A DNA stretch of 64,000 nucleotides, taken from Streptomyces sp. NBC_00249. Its GTDB lineage: Bacteria; Actinomycetota; Actinomycetes; Streptomycetales; Streptomycetaceae. Position numbers and translations under genes: made by a program. Numbering within the stretch: position 1 is the first letter of the stretch; every line of letters starts with the position of its first letter. The notes under the pieces were generated by a model. That model was not told the DNA's origin, did no database searches, and saw only the letters and a program-made list of their open reading frames with translations. This document shows, piece by piece, positions 7,354 through 15,787 of this stretch. The DNA is taken from NCBI RefSeq assembly GCF_026342355.1, contig NZ_JAPEMV010000001.1:434001-498000 (forward strand), written 5' to 3'.

Positions 7354-10300
7354 TTACGGCTTGTCGGGCCGGTCGGTCACCCGCAGGGTGCTGATCAGGG
7401 GCTTGCCGTAGCCCTTGTGCGTGACGAAGCGGACGTTCAGCACGCCGTCCGTGACGGTGACCGTGTAGGTCCTGGTCAGGGCCGTGTAGGTGCCCGCCTC
7501 CAGGGAGATGTCCAGGGAGGGCAGGACCTGGGCGCCCTCGGCGAGGACGTCGAAGACCCGCTTGTCGGGCCGGGCGTCCGACAGTTCGGCGAAGCCCAGC
7601 TCCACGGTGTACGTGCCGTTCGGGACGTTGTCGAAGCGGTACTCGTACATGTTTTCGCGGGCGGTGCGGAAGAGCCGCTGGTCGGTCGTGCCGGCGATGG
7701 TGCGGCCGGTGGAGCGGACGGTGGAGCTGCCCTGGTAGCCGTACGAGCCGGCCGTGTAGGCGCGGTCCGGGGACCAGGAGTCGCCCAGGGCGTCGGTGGC
7801 CGCCTGCTCGGATCCCGCGTCCAGGGCGGCCTGGTAGCGCGGGACGACGATCTTCACGGGCACGGTGAGGACCGGGGAGCGGCCGCTGTCCGAGGTGATC
7901 CGCAGGCCGGTGCTGAGGACGGTGCCCGGGGTGAGTCCGGTGGTGTCCGCCGTGAGGGTGAGGGTGGACCTGCCGCCCGTCGGGAGGGTGCCGTCGGCCG
8001 GGGTGGCCGTGAGCCAGGCGGCGTCCTCGGACACGGCGAAGGCCGAGCCGAGCCCGGGGTTGGTGAGGTCGACGGTGCGGGTGCGCCGCTGCCCGGCGGG
8101 CAGCACGATCTCGACCGAGGGCTTGGCGGCGGTGACCTTGCCGGTGCGCAGGGACCGGTCCGCCGTCGTCACGTCGGCCGCCTTGACCTCGACGGCCGCC
8201 TGGGCCGGCTCGTAGGACGGGGCCGTCAGGGTCACCGTGCGCGGGCCGGAGGCGCTCTGGACGACGTAGCCGCCGTCGGCGGCGGTGGTGGCGGAGACGG
8301 CGGTGTCCCCGCTGCCGACGGTCACGGTGGCGCCGGCGACGCCGTTGCCGTCGTTGGCGTCGAGGACCCGGCCCGTGACGACGCCGCTGCGGGTGGTGCG
8401 GAAGGCGACGGACAGGCCGTCGGTGAGGACCGGGGTGTTGAAGGAGTAGCGGAAGGCGTCGGTGCCGGTGGCGTTCTCCACGCCGACGGTGGCGGTGGAG
8501 CCGCCCTTGATGCCGGTGCCGCCGGTTCCCTTGTAGGAGTAGGTGACGGTGCCGTCCTCGCCGATGGCGGCCGAGAAGGAGAAGGTGTCGGCCTGCGCCG
8601 ACCAGTGGGAGACCGCGCGCCACTCGATCACGTAGCTGCGGTGCGGGGCGGTGCCGGTGACGGCGGTGAAGACGCCGGAGCCGCTGCCGGCGGGGCCGAC
8701 GACGAGGTCGTCCCAGAAGGGGTAGAGGGCCGCGTTGGGCGTGCTCGTGGAAGGCAGGTCGCCGTTGGTGTCCCCGGTGTGGTTGCCGCCGAAGCTGACG
8801 GTGCCGTTGGTGCCGATCCAGGCCTGCCCGTACGTCTTTCCGTACAGCGGCAGCGGGAAGGGCAGGTCGACGCGCTCGGTGGTGTTGTCGCCGGTCAGGG
8901 CGAGGCGCTGGTCCCCGGCGGGGTACGGGCGGCCGCTCGCGGTGGCGCAGGCGTAGCCGTAGCCGTCGGCGCGCTCGGGCAGGGTCACGGTGACGGTGGT
9001 GTCCCCGGCGACGGTGGCCTTCGCCGTGCCGCCGGTGACGCAGCGCGAGGAGTGGGTGGCGTTCACGTCGTAGGTGCCGTGCGGGAGGGTCACCTCGAAG
9101 CGGCCCCGGTCGTCGGTGGTGGCGGTCACCGGGGTGCCGGCGACGGTCACGGCCGCGCCGGCGGCGGGTCCTGCGGGCCCGGAGACGGTGCCGGTGAGGG
9201 TGCCGGAGGGCGCGCGGGCGAGGGTGAAGTCGCCGGTGGCGGTGGCGTTCTCGGAGACCGTCGCGCTCGCGTCGCGCTGCCCGTAGCCGAACTTCGAGGC
9301 GGTCAGGGCGTAGGCGCCGACCGAGAGGGCCGGGAAGCGGTAGCTGCCGTCGGCCGCGGTGGTCGTCGTACGGGCGATCGGGCCGTCGGCGGTGACCTTG
9401 GCGCCGGCGACGGGCTCGCCGCCCTCGGCGCGTACGGTGCCGGCGAGCGCGCCGACCGCGCCGCGCGGGGCGGCGGTCACCGCGGCCAGGGCGTCGAGGC
9501 GGCCCTCGCCGAAGACGTTGTTGTCGGCGGTGGTGCCGCCGCACTGGCCGCTGTCGGTGTCCTGGGCGGTGCCGTCGAGGAGGGCCTCGGTCTGGGCGAC
9601 GTCACCGGCGAGGGAGGGCGCGGCCGACCACAGCAGGGCCACGGTGGCGGCGGTGTGCGGGGAGGCCATGGAGGTGCCGGAGAAGGACTCGTAGGCCCCG
9701 CCGGGCACGGAGGAGCGGACGTTGACGCCGGGCGCCGCGATGTTCGGCTTGACGATGCCGCCCGGGCCCGCGCCGCGCGAGGAGAACGGGGCGATGGCGT
9801 TGTTCACGTCGAAGGCGCCGGAGCTGTAGGAGTGCGCGTAGTCGCCGGGCGAGCCGCTGGTGGAGCAGTTCGGGCCGGAGTTGCCGTTGGAGAAGGCGGG
9901 GAAGATCCCGGCGGCCCGCCAGGTGTCGACGATCTGCTGGTACCAGTCGTCGTGCGCCGAGCTGCCCCAGGAGTTGTTGACGACGTGCGGGGCGAGGTCG
10001 GGCCGCGGGTTCTGGCCGTTCAGGTCGGTCGGGGCGACGATCCACTGGCCGGCGGCGAGGAGGGAGGCCTCGGAGCAGGAGTTGCTCTCGCAGCCCTTCG
10101 CCGCGATCCACCGGGCGCCGGGGGCCACGCCGATCTTGTTGGCTCCGCCGTCGTCACCGACCATGGTGCCCATCGTGTGGGTGCCGTGGTCGTTGTTGTC
10201 GCAGGGCGCGGCGCCCGCGCAGATCCCGGCCGGGTCGAACCAGTTGTGGTTGTGGTCGTAGCTGCCGTCGGCGTTCCTGCCCCGGTACCGGCCCGCCACG

Positions 10301-10917
10301 GCCGGGTGGGTGTGGTCGACGCCGCTGTCGATGTTGGCGACGACGATGCCCTCGCCGCGTACGCCGAGCTGGTCCCAGACCTGCGGGGCCTTGATCCGGT
10401 CGATGTTCCATTCGACGGCGTCGGCGGTCTTCTCCCGGGTGCCCACGGCGGGCGCGGGGAGGGTGACCTTGTCGTCGGCGTCGATCCGGGAGACCTCGGG
10501 GCGCTGGGCGAGGGACCCGGCGAGCTTGCGGCCGCCGACGACGCGGACCGCGTTGACGATCCAGTACGAGGTGTACTCGGCGTGCGCTCCGTCCAGGGCC
10601 TTCAGCAGCTCGGCCTGGCTGCGTGCGGCATGGTCCCGCTTCAGCCGCAGAACCGTTTCTGCTTTGGCCGTGCGGGTCGTCCGCCGTCCCGCCTCGGTGA
10701 GGTCGGCCGCGCTGTCCAGGTAGACCCAGAAGACGGCCTTGTCGGAGGCGTCGAGCTGGGCGCCGAGCGCGGGCTCGATCTTGCGCCCGTCCGCGCCCGG
10801 GGCGGGCCCGGGCGCGGGAGCGGCGGAGGCGAGCCCCGCGCCGAGGGGAAGGAGCAGGGCCGAGGTGAGGGCGGCGAGCCCCGCCCGTAAGGATCGTCGT
10901 CGGTCGCGTTGTGCCAC
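7354..10917 (-). CDS. Secreted subtilisin-family (S8) protease with regulatory-like and malectin-like C-terminal domains
   Basis: The protein has 1187 residues from GTG 10917, with GAGGAG seven bases upstream. Residues 1-32 form a secretory signal (R-D-R-R-R, then a leucine/alanine core, ending A-S-A-A-P). A propeptide follows. The catalytic triad is D197 (D-S-G-V-D), H244 (H-G-T-H-T-M-G) and S416 (G-T-S-M-A-S-P-H), with the oxyanion N-N-S-W-G in between, as in bacillopeptidase F-like enzymes. Beyond about residue 480 there are carboxypeptidase-regulatory-like beta domains (repeated G-x-V-x-x-A-x-V-T-V) and a terminal malectin-like domain. Residue 10 is encoded by TTA (bases 10888-10890), so translation should depend on the bldA leucine tRNA. 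It is divergent from an MFS gene. Confidence 0.93.
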   Translation of the reverse strand: MAQRDRRRSLRAGLAALTSALLLPLGAGLASAAPAPGPAPGADGRKIEPALGAQLDASDKAVFWVYLDSAADLTEAGRRTTRTAKAETVLRLKRDHAARSQAELLKALDGAHAEYTSYWIVNAVRVVGGRKLAGSLAQRPEVSRIDADDKVTLPAPAVGTREKTADAVEWNIDRIKAPQVWDQLGVRGEGIVVANIDSGVDHTHPAVAGRYRGRNADGSYDHNHNWFDPAGICAGAAPCDNNDHGTHTMGTMVGDDGGANKIGVAPGARWIAAKGCESNSCSEASLLAAGQWIVAPTDLNGQNPRPDLAPHVVNNSWGSSAHDDWYQQIVDTWRAAGIFPAFSNGNSGPNCSTSGSPGDYAHSYSSGAFDVNNAIAPFSSRGAGPGGIVKPNIAAPGVNVRSSVPGGAYESFSGTSMASPHTAATVALLWSAAPSLAGDVAQTEALLDGTAQDTDSGQCGGTTADNNVFGEGRLDALAAVTAAPRGAVGALAGTVRAEGGEPVAGAKVTADGPIARTTTTAADGSYRFPALSVGAYALTASKFGYGQRDASATVSENATATGDFTLARAPSGTLTGTVSGPAGPAAGAAVTVAGTPVTATTDDRGRFEVTLPHGTYDVNATHSSRCVTGGTAKATVAGDTTVTVTLPERADGYGYACATASGRPYPAGDQRLALTGDNTTERVDLPFPLPLYGKTYGQAWIGTNGTVSFGGNHTGDTNGDLPSTSTPNAALYPFWDDLVVGPAGSGSGVFTAVTGTAPHRSYVIEWRAVSHWSAQADTFSFSAAIGEDGTVTYSYKGTGGTGIKGGSTATVGVENATGTDAFRYSFNTPVLTDGLSVAFRTTRSGVVTGRVLDANDGNGVAGATVTVGSGDTAVSATTAADGGYVVQSASGPRTVTLTAPSYEPAQAAVEVKAADVTTADRSLRTGKVTAAKPSVEIVLPAGQRRTRTVDLTNPGLGSAFAVSEDAAWLTATPADGTLPTGGRSTLTLTADTTGLTPGTVLSTGLRITSDSGRSPVLTVPVKIVVPRYQAALDAGSEQAATDALGDSWSPDRAYTAGSYGYQGSSTVRSTGRTIAGTTDQRLFRTARENMYEYRFDNVPNGTYTVELGFAELSDARPDKRVFDVLAEGAQVLPSLDISLEAGTYTALTRTYTVTVTDGVLNVRFVTHKGYGKPLISTLRVTDRPDKP

Positions 10918-11159
10918 GTGTGGTCTCCTCGTACGCCGTGTGCGGGTCGTGCGGGAAGGGACGCCCGTGGCCGGTGGTCGGGGGGCGCCCCCGGTGACGT
11001 GCGCGGTCATGGTGAGCGAGGTGCCGTGCTCACGACAAGAGGGCCTCATGAGCCACATCCGGCGCCGTGGCTAGGCCGTCTCTCGCGGGCCGGGATCCGG
11101 AGGGGACGGTCCGGGCCCGCCGGGTGGCCCTTCCGGGCGCGGCGGGCCAGCCTGGGGGG

Positions 11160-12644
11160 ATGACCGCACCCGCGCCCGCGGTTCCGCTCGCCTCCGCCCG
11201 AGGCCGGTGGATCCTGCTCACCACCGTGCTCGGGTCGAGCATGGCGCTGCTGGACTCGACCGTGGTCAACGTGGCCCTGCCGCGCATCGGCCTGGACCTC
11301 GACGCCGACCTGGCGGTGCTCCAGTGGACGGTGAACGCCTACCTCGTGACCCTGGCCGGACTGATCCTGGTCGGCGGCGCGCTCGGCGACCGCTACGGGC
11401 GGCGCCGGATCTTCGTGCTCGGCGTGGTGTGGTTCGCGGCGGGCTCGCTGCTGTGCGGGATCGCGCCGAACGCCGGGGTGCTGATCGCCGCCCGCGCCCT
11501 GCAGGGCGTCGGCGGTGCGCTGCTGACGCCCGGTTCGCTCGCGCTGATCCAGGGCTCGATCCATCCCGACGACCGGGCCAGGGCGGTCGGCCTGTGGTCC
11601 GGGTTCGGGGGTGTCGGCGCGGCCGTGGGGCCCTTCCTGGGCGGCTGGCTGGTGGACGGGCCCGGCTGGCGGTGGGTGTTCCTGCTGAACGTGCCGCTGG
11701 CCGCGCTGTGCGTGCCGGTGGCGCTGCGGCACGTACCGGAGTCCCGGGATCCGCTGGCGCGCGGGCGGTTCGACGTGGCCGGGGCGGCGCTGGGCGCGGC
11801 GGCCCTGGCCCTGATCACGTACGCGCTGATCGAGGCCCGGTCCGGGTCGGTGTTCGTCCCCGTCGCGGCGGTGGGCGGGCTGCTGCTGGGCGTCGCCTTC
11901 GTGTACGTCGAGCGGCGGCGGCCGGATCCGATGGTCCCGCCGGACATCTTCGCCTCCCGCCAGTTCACCGCCGTCAACCTGGTCACGCTGTGCGTGTACG
12001 CGGCCTTCGGCGGCTTCTTCTTCCTCGTCGTGCTCCAGCTCCAGGTGGTGGCCGGCTACTCCGCCCTCGGGGCCGGGGCCGCGCTGCTGCCGACGACCGT
12101 GCTGATGCTGCTGCTGTCGGCGCGGTCGGCGGCCCTCGGGGAGCGGATCGGGCCGCGGATCCCGCTCACGGTGGGCCCGCTGCTGTGCGCGGCCGGGATG
12201 CTGCTGATGCTGCGGGTGGGCCCCGACGCCTCCTACGTCCGGGACGTGCTGCCCGCCATGGTGGTGATGGGGTCGGGCATGACGGCCCTGGTGGCCCCGC
12301 TGACCGCCACCGTGCTGTCCTCGGTGGACCCGGGCCGGGCGGGCCTGGCCAGCGGGATCAACAACGCCGCCGCGCGGGCCGCCGGCCTCCTCGCGGTGGC
12401 GGCGCTGCCGCTGCTGTCGGGGATGGACCCGGACGCGTACCTCTCCGCCGACGCCTTCGACGCGGCCTTCGACCGGGCCATGCCCTGGTGCGCCGGTGTG
12501 CTGGTGGTGGGCGCGGCGCTGGCCTGGACGACCGTACGCACCCCCGCGCCGGGGGCCCCGCACGCCCAGTGCCGCACCCAGTGCGCGGTCTGCGCCCCGC
12601 CGCTCGAACCGCCCGGGGACCGTCCCGCCCGGCCGCCGGCCTGA
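11160..12644 (+). CDS. MFS drug exporter, DHA2 (EmrB/QacA) family
   Basis: This 494-residue protein is predicted to have 14 transmembrane helices. The first helix carries L-D-S-T-V-V-N-V-A-L-P, the DHA2 family motif. The cytoplasmic loop G-D-R-Y-G-R-R-R is motif A, and G-P-F-L-G-G-W-L matches motif C of proton antiporters. It probably exports toxic organic compounds in exchange for protons, with unknown substrate. The ATG at 11160 follows a run of six G residues. The C terminus is cysteine- and proline-rich and unconserved. It diverges from the large protease gene across 242 bases in which I see no clear operator. Confidence 0.9.
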   Translation: MTAPAPAVPLASARGRWILLTTVLGSSMALLDSTVVNVALPRIGLDLDADLAVLQWTVNAYLVTLAGLILVGGALGDRYGRRRIFVLGVVWFAAGSLLCGIAPNAGVLIAARALQGVGGALLTPGSLALIQGSIHPDDRARAVGLWSGFGGVGAAVGPFLGGWLVDGPGWRWVFLLNVPLAALCVPVALRHVPESRDPLARGRFDVAGAALGAAALALITYALIEARSGSVFVPVAAVGGLLLGVAFVYVERRRPDPMVPPDIFASRQFTAVNLVTLCVYAAFGGFFFLVVLQLQVVAGYSALGAGAALLPTTVLMLLLSARSAALGERIGPRIPLTVGPLLCAAGMLLMLRVGPDASYVRDVLPAMVVMGSGMTALVAPLTATVLSSVDPGRAGLASGINNAAARAAGLLAVAALPLLSGMDPDAYLSADAFDAAFDRAMPWCAGVLVVGAALAWTTVRTPAPGAPHAQCRTQCAVCAPPLEPPGDRPARPPA

Positions 12645-12660
12645 TCCGGGACGGGGCGCG

Positions 12661-13140
12661 GTGTGCTGGAGCGCGGAGGCCGATCTGATGGCGGGGACGG
12701 TGGTCACCGCCGTCGGGGTCGTGTGCCTGGCCCATGTGCGCCGGTCCGCGACCTGCCCGTCGCCGCGCTGCCGGTGCTGCTGGCGGCGGCGCCGGTGGTA
12801 CGGCGCCGGCTGTGGTGGCCGGCCGCCGCCGGGCTGGCCACCGCGGCCGTCCTCGCGTACTGCCTGGCGGCGGGTCCGGTGAGCGCCGAGGTGCGGGGGC
12901 GGGTCCTCGGGTACGGCGTGGACGTGCCGTACCCGCCGCTGGTCCTGGCCGGCTACCTCGGCGCCACCCTGGGATCCCTGCTGCTCTCGGGTGAGCGCCC
13001 GCTGCGGCTGCTGGGGGCGGTGCTGGCCGCCGGGGCGGTGCTGTGCGCGGCCCTGTGGCGCCTGGAGTTCGCCTCGACCTGGTGCGCCTTCGCGGCGGCG
13101 GCCTCGGTGCTGGTGCTCGGCTGGGTGCGGGGGCTCCGGA
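12661..13140 (+). pseudogene. Decayed DUF6629-family membrane protein gene
   Basis: The GTG at 12661 opens M-C-W-S-A-E-A-D-L and continues T-V-V-T-A-V-G-V-V-C-L-A-H-V-R, the signature beginning of DUF6629 proteins. Between about 12740 and 12755 the reading frame shifts, and the family sequence resumes in another frame with R-D-L-P-V-A-A-L-P-V-L-L. It then jumps to a later part (VVRRRLWWPAAAGLATAAVL), so the central membrane segment of perhaps 40-60 residues is also missing. The shifted frame has no stop before it runs into the convergent gene at 13141. A frameshift plus internal deletion makes a functional product unlikely. Family recognition is from memory of the N-terminal motif. Confidence 0.72.
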
Positions 13141-13335
13141 CTACTGGTTCTGGCCGCCCAGGACGAAGAGCAGGTAGACGAAGAAGGCGAAGAGGTGGCC
13201 GACGAAGAGGTAGGCGACCAGTCGGATGACCAGGCCGCGCGGGAACTTCGACTCGATGCGCCCGATCAGGGTGACCGGCTGCTCCGGCTCCTCGGCGGCG
13301 GCGGGCGTGGCAGCGGGCTTCGGCGTTCCTGGCAT
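13141..13335 (-). CDS. Small single-helix membrane protein (DUF6126-like)
   Basis: This 64-residue protein has an alanine/proline-rich, charged N terminus (about 25 residues), an amphipathic stretch and one C-terminal transmembrane helix (L-V-A-Y-L-F-V-G-H-L-F-A-F-F-V-Y-L-L-F) ending G-G-Q-N-Q. It resembles the small DUF6126 proteins that often lie just downstream of XRE-type regulators. Here it follows the XRE-cupin gene by 16 bases on the same strand, so the two are probably one transcript. The function is unknown. Confidence 0.7.
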   Translation of the reverse strand: MPGTPKPAATPAAAEEPEQPVTLIGRIESKFPRGLVIRLVAYLFVGHLFAFFVYLLFVLGGQNQ

Positions 13336-13351
13336 GGGTACGGCTCCTCGC

Positions 13352-14014
13352 TCAGCGGTGGTGCGTGGTCGTGGTGGCGCCGCCGAGGCACAGCCCGGCG
13401 AGGCTGCTCTGGAGCAGCGTGTGGACGAACAGGAGCTCGGCCCCGCCGGCTTCGGCCGCGCCGATCCGGTGCGGGGTGAGGGAGTCGAAGTGCGCGCTGT
13501 CCCCCGGTTCCAGCAGGTGTTCGGTGTCCCCCAGGTGCAGCCGCAGCCGCCCGGTCAGTACGTACAGCCATTCCTCCCCGGGGTGGACGCGGACCAGTTC
13601 GCCCTGGCTGCGCCCGTGGGGGACGTGCACGCGCAGGGCCTGCATGCCGCGCCCGGGGCCGCCGGCCTGCCAGTACGTCCAGCCGTCGGCTTCTCGGGCG
13701 CCCGGTCCGCCGGCCCGTACGATGGGATCGGCGACGGCCGGGGTCTCGCCGAGCAGTTCGGAGACGGTCGTGCCGTAGGTGCGGGCGAGTCCGAGCAGCA
13801 GCGGCAGCGAGGGCTGGCGCCGGCCGGTCTCCAGCCGGGACAGGTGCGCGGGCGAGAGCCTCGCCCGGGCGGCGGCCGCCTCCAGGGTGAGTCCGGCGCG
13901 GCGGCGCAGGTCGCGCAGTTGCGGGGCCACGGCGGGCAGCTCGGCGGCGCCTTCGGGGTCGTCGGGGCCCGGGGGCTCCTCGTGGTCCTCCGGGGCCTCT
14001 GAACGGGGGTGCAT
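13352..14014 (-). CDS. XRE-family regulator with C-terminal cupin domain
   Basis: This 220-residue protein has a Cro/CI-type helix-turn-helix at about residues 30-90 (L-R-R-R-A-G-L-T-L-E-A-A-A, S-P-A-H-L-S-R-L-E-T-G-R-R). A cupin barrel follows at about 120-205 (H-P-G-E-E-W-L-Y-V-L-T-G, L-E-P-G-D-S-A-H-F), which normally senses a small molecule. The ATG at 14014 faces two 15-base palindromes at 14035-14069 that overlap its own promoter, so it is probably autoregulated. It probably shares a transcript with the small membrane protein downstream. Confidence 0.88.
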   Translation of the reverse strand: MHPRSEAPEDHEEPPGPDDPEGAAELPAVAPQLRDLRRRAGLTLEAAAARARLSPAHLSRLETGRRQPSLPLLLGLARTYGTTVSELLGETPAVADPIVRAGGPGAREADGWTYWQAGGPGRGMQALRVHVPHGRSQGELVRVHPGEEWLYVLTGRLRLHLGDTEHLLEPGDSAHFDSLTPHRIGAAEAGGAELLFVHTLLQSSLAGLCLGGATTTTHHR

Positions 14015-14034
14015 ACCCCGATTGAGCCAGAGAC

Positions 14035-14069
14035 TTGCCTGTCTGGCAACTTCCTTGCCTCTGAGGCAA
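14035..14069 (-). promoter_or_regulatory. Twin palindromic operators at the XRE-cupin promoter
   Basis: Two copies of TTGCC-n5-GGCAA lie at 14035-14049 (centre TGTCT) and 14055-14069 (centre TCTGA). Their centres are 20 bases apart, about two helical turns, which favours cooperative binding on one face. On the minus strand the inner copy overlaps a possible -35 (TTGCCA) spaced 17 bases from CTCAAT. The most economical reading is autorepression by the adjacent XRE protein. Confidence 0.72.
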
Positions 14070-14071
14070 AA

Positions 14072-15619
14072 TCAGGGGCTCCGGCCGCCCTGCTCCAGCA
14101 CCCGCTCCACGGTATCGGCGTCCTCCGGGCCCTTGTCCGGGCGGTACCGCAGCACGCGGGCGAAGCGCAGGGCGACCCCCGCCGGGTAGCGCGGGGAGCG
14201 TTGCAGGCCGTCGTAGGCGATCTCCACCACCAGCTCGGGCCTGACCCGCACCGTGAACCCGTCGTCCCCGACCGCGAGCTCGCCGAGCCGCTCGGTCTGC
14301 CAGCGCAGCATCTCGTCGGTGAGGCCCTTGAAGGTCTTGCCGAGCATCGCGTACGTGCCGTCGGCGGCCCGCGCGCCCAGGTGCAGGTTCGACAGCAGGC
14401 CGGTGCGGCGGCCGTGGCCCCGTTCTGCGGCGAGGACGACGAGGTCGAGGGTGTGCACCGGTTTCACCTTCAGCCAGCGCTTGCCGCGCCGGCCCGCCTC
14501 GTACGCGGAGTCCAGGGCCTTGACCACGACCCCCTCGTGGCCCCGGTCCAGGGCCTCGCGCCAGAAGGCCTCGGCCTCGGCCGCCTGCGCCGCCGGGTCC
14601 TCGACGGCCAGCCGGCGGACCCGGGCGGCCCCGGGGACCAGCGCCGCCAGGTGTGCGTACCGCTCGCGGACGGGCAGGTCGAGCAGGACCCGGCCGTCCA
14701 GGGCGAGCACGTCGAAGAAGTAGGCGTCCACCGGCAGCCCCCGCCGCGCCGCCGCCACGTCCACCCGGGAGCCGACCCGGCTCGCGATCTCCTGGAAGGG
14801 AACGGGGCGCCCGTCGGGGCCCTGCCCGATGACCTCGCCGTCCAGGATGAACCGGTCCCCCGGCAGGCTCCGCGCCAGCTCGGCCACCTCCGGCAGCCGG
14901 TCGGTGATCTCGTCGAGGGACCGGGTGTGGATCCGTACCTCGTCGCCGTCGCGGTGGACCTGGACGCGGATCCCGTCGAGCTTCTCCTCCACCGCGCAGG
15001 GCCCGAGCGCGGTCAGGGCGTCGGCCACGGACCGGGAGGTTCCGGCCAGCATGGGCTGGACGGGCCGTCCCACGCGCAGGCTCACCCCGCGCAGCGCCCC
15101 GGCCCCCTCCGCGAGGACGGCCGCCGCCACCCGGGGCAGCGAGCCGTCCAGCATCACGGCCCGGCGCAGCGCGGCGGCCGGCACCCCGGCGGCGGCCGCG
15201 ACCCCCTCCAGGGCCACGGCGTCGGAGGCGCCCTGGCGGACCTCCCCGGACAGCAGGCCGCGCAGGAAGCGCTGTTCCCCCTCGGTGGCGGCGCCGAGCA
15301 GGGCGGCCACGATCCGACGGCGTTCGGCCTGCGCGCCCGGGCCGCCGACGGCGGCCAGCTCCCGCACCGCCGCGTCGACGGCCGGGACGGTCAGGGTGGG
15401 CAGGGCGGCGGGGTCGGTGTCCTGGGCGAGGGCGCGCCAGCCGATGCCGGGTCGGCCCTGCGGGAGGCGGCCGGAGAGGTAGGAGACGACCGTCGCGGCC
15501 TCCTCGGCGGGGGCGGCCGCGAACAGCTCCGCGAGCAGGGCCGTCTTCCGGGACCGCGCGGAGGCGGCGGCGACCTCCCGGGACACGCGCGCGACCTCGG
15601 CCAGCAGCATGCGGTCCAT
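14072..15619 (-). CDS. ligB: ATP-dependent DNA ligase LigB
   Basis: This 515-residue ligase resembles mycobacterial LigB through its whole length. The N-terminal DNA-binding domain contains V-S-Y-L-S-G-x-L-P-Q and G-A-A-T-E-x-E-Q-x-F-L. The adenylated lysine is K213 in E-K-L-D-G-I-R (motif I). Motif III (F-I-L-D-G-E-V), motif IV (G-H-E-G-V-V-V-K) and motif V (W-L-K-V-K-P) follow, then an OB fold. It seals nicks using ATP and is an accessory to the essential NAD-dependent LigA. Its stop lies next to the operators of the downstream XRE gene. A second ATG at 15610 is also possible. Confidence 0.92.
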   Translation of the reverse strand: MDRMLLAEVARVSREVAAASARSRKTALLAELFAAAPAEEAATVVSYLSGRLPQGRPGIGWRALAQDTDPAALPTLTVPAVDAAVRELAAVGGPGAQAERRRIVAALLGAATEGEQRFLRGLLSGEVRQGASDAVALEGVAAAAGVPAAALRRAVMLDGSLPRVAAAVLAEGAGALRGVSLRVGRPVQPMLAGTSRSVADALTALGPCAVEEKLDGIRVQVHRDGDEVRIHTRSLDEITDRLPEVAELARSLPGDRFILDGEVIGQGPDGRPVPFQEIASRVGSRVDVAAARRGLPVDAYFFDVLALDGRVLLDLPVRERYAHLAALVPGAARVRRLAVEDPAAQAAEAEAFWREALDRGHEGVVVKALDSAYEAGRRGKRWLKVKPVHTLDLVVLAAERGHGRRTGLLSNLHLGARAADGTYAMLGKTFKGLTDEMLRWQTERLGELAVGDDGFTVRVRPELVVEIAYDGLQRSPRYPAGVALRFARVLRYRPDKGPEDADTVERVLEQGGRSP

Positions 15620-15787
15620 CCTGCCGCCGCCGGCCCGCCCCCGCCAGGCGGTGTCCCGCCGGCGGGCCCGGGCCGGGCGGTGTACCGCGGGTGCGGTACG
15701 CGGGGCCGTGCGGGTACTCCTGGAGAAGGGCCGGGGGTCCCCCTGAGGGAGCTCGGGCGAGCGGGGCCCGGCCCGTAGGGTTCCCGT

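Noticed and set aside
6136..10890. A 1584-codon open frame on the plus strand across the protease region
   Set aside because: It is antisense to the subtilase, phosphatase and beta-lactamase-like genes, its product is glycine/valine/arginine filler without domains, and the minus strand has a complete protease with signal peptide and triad.
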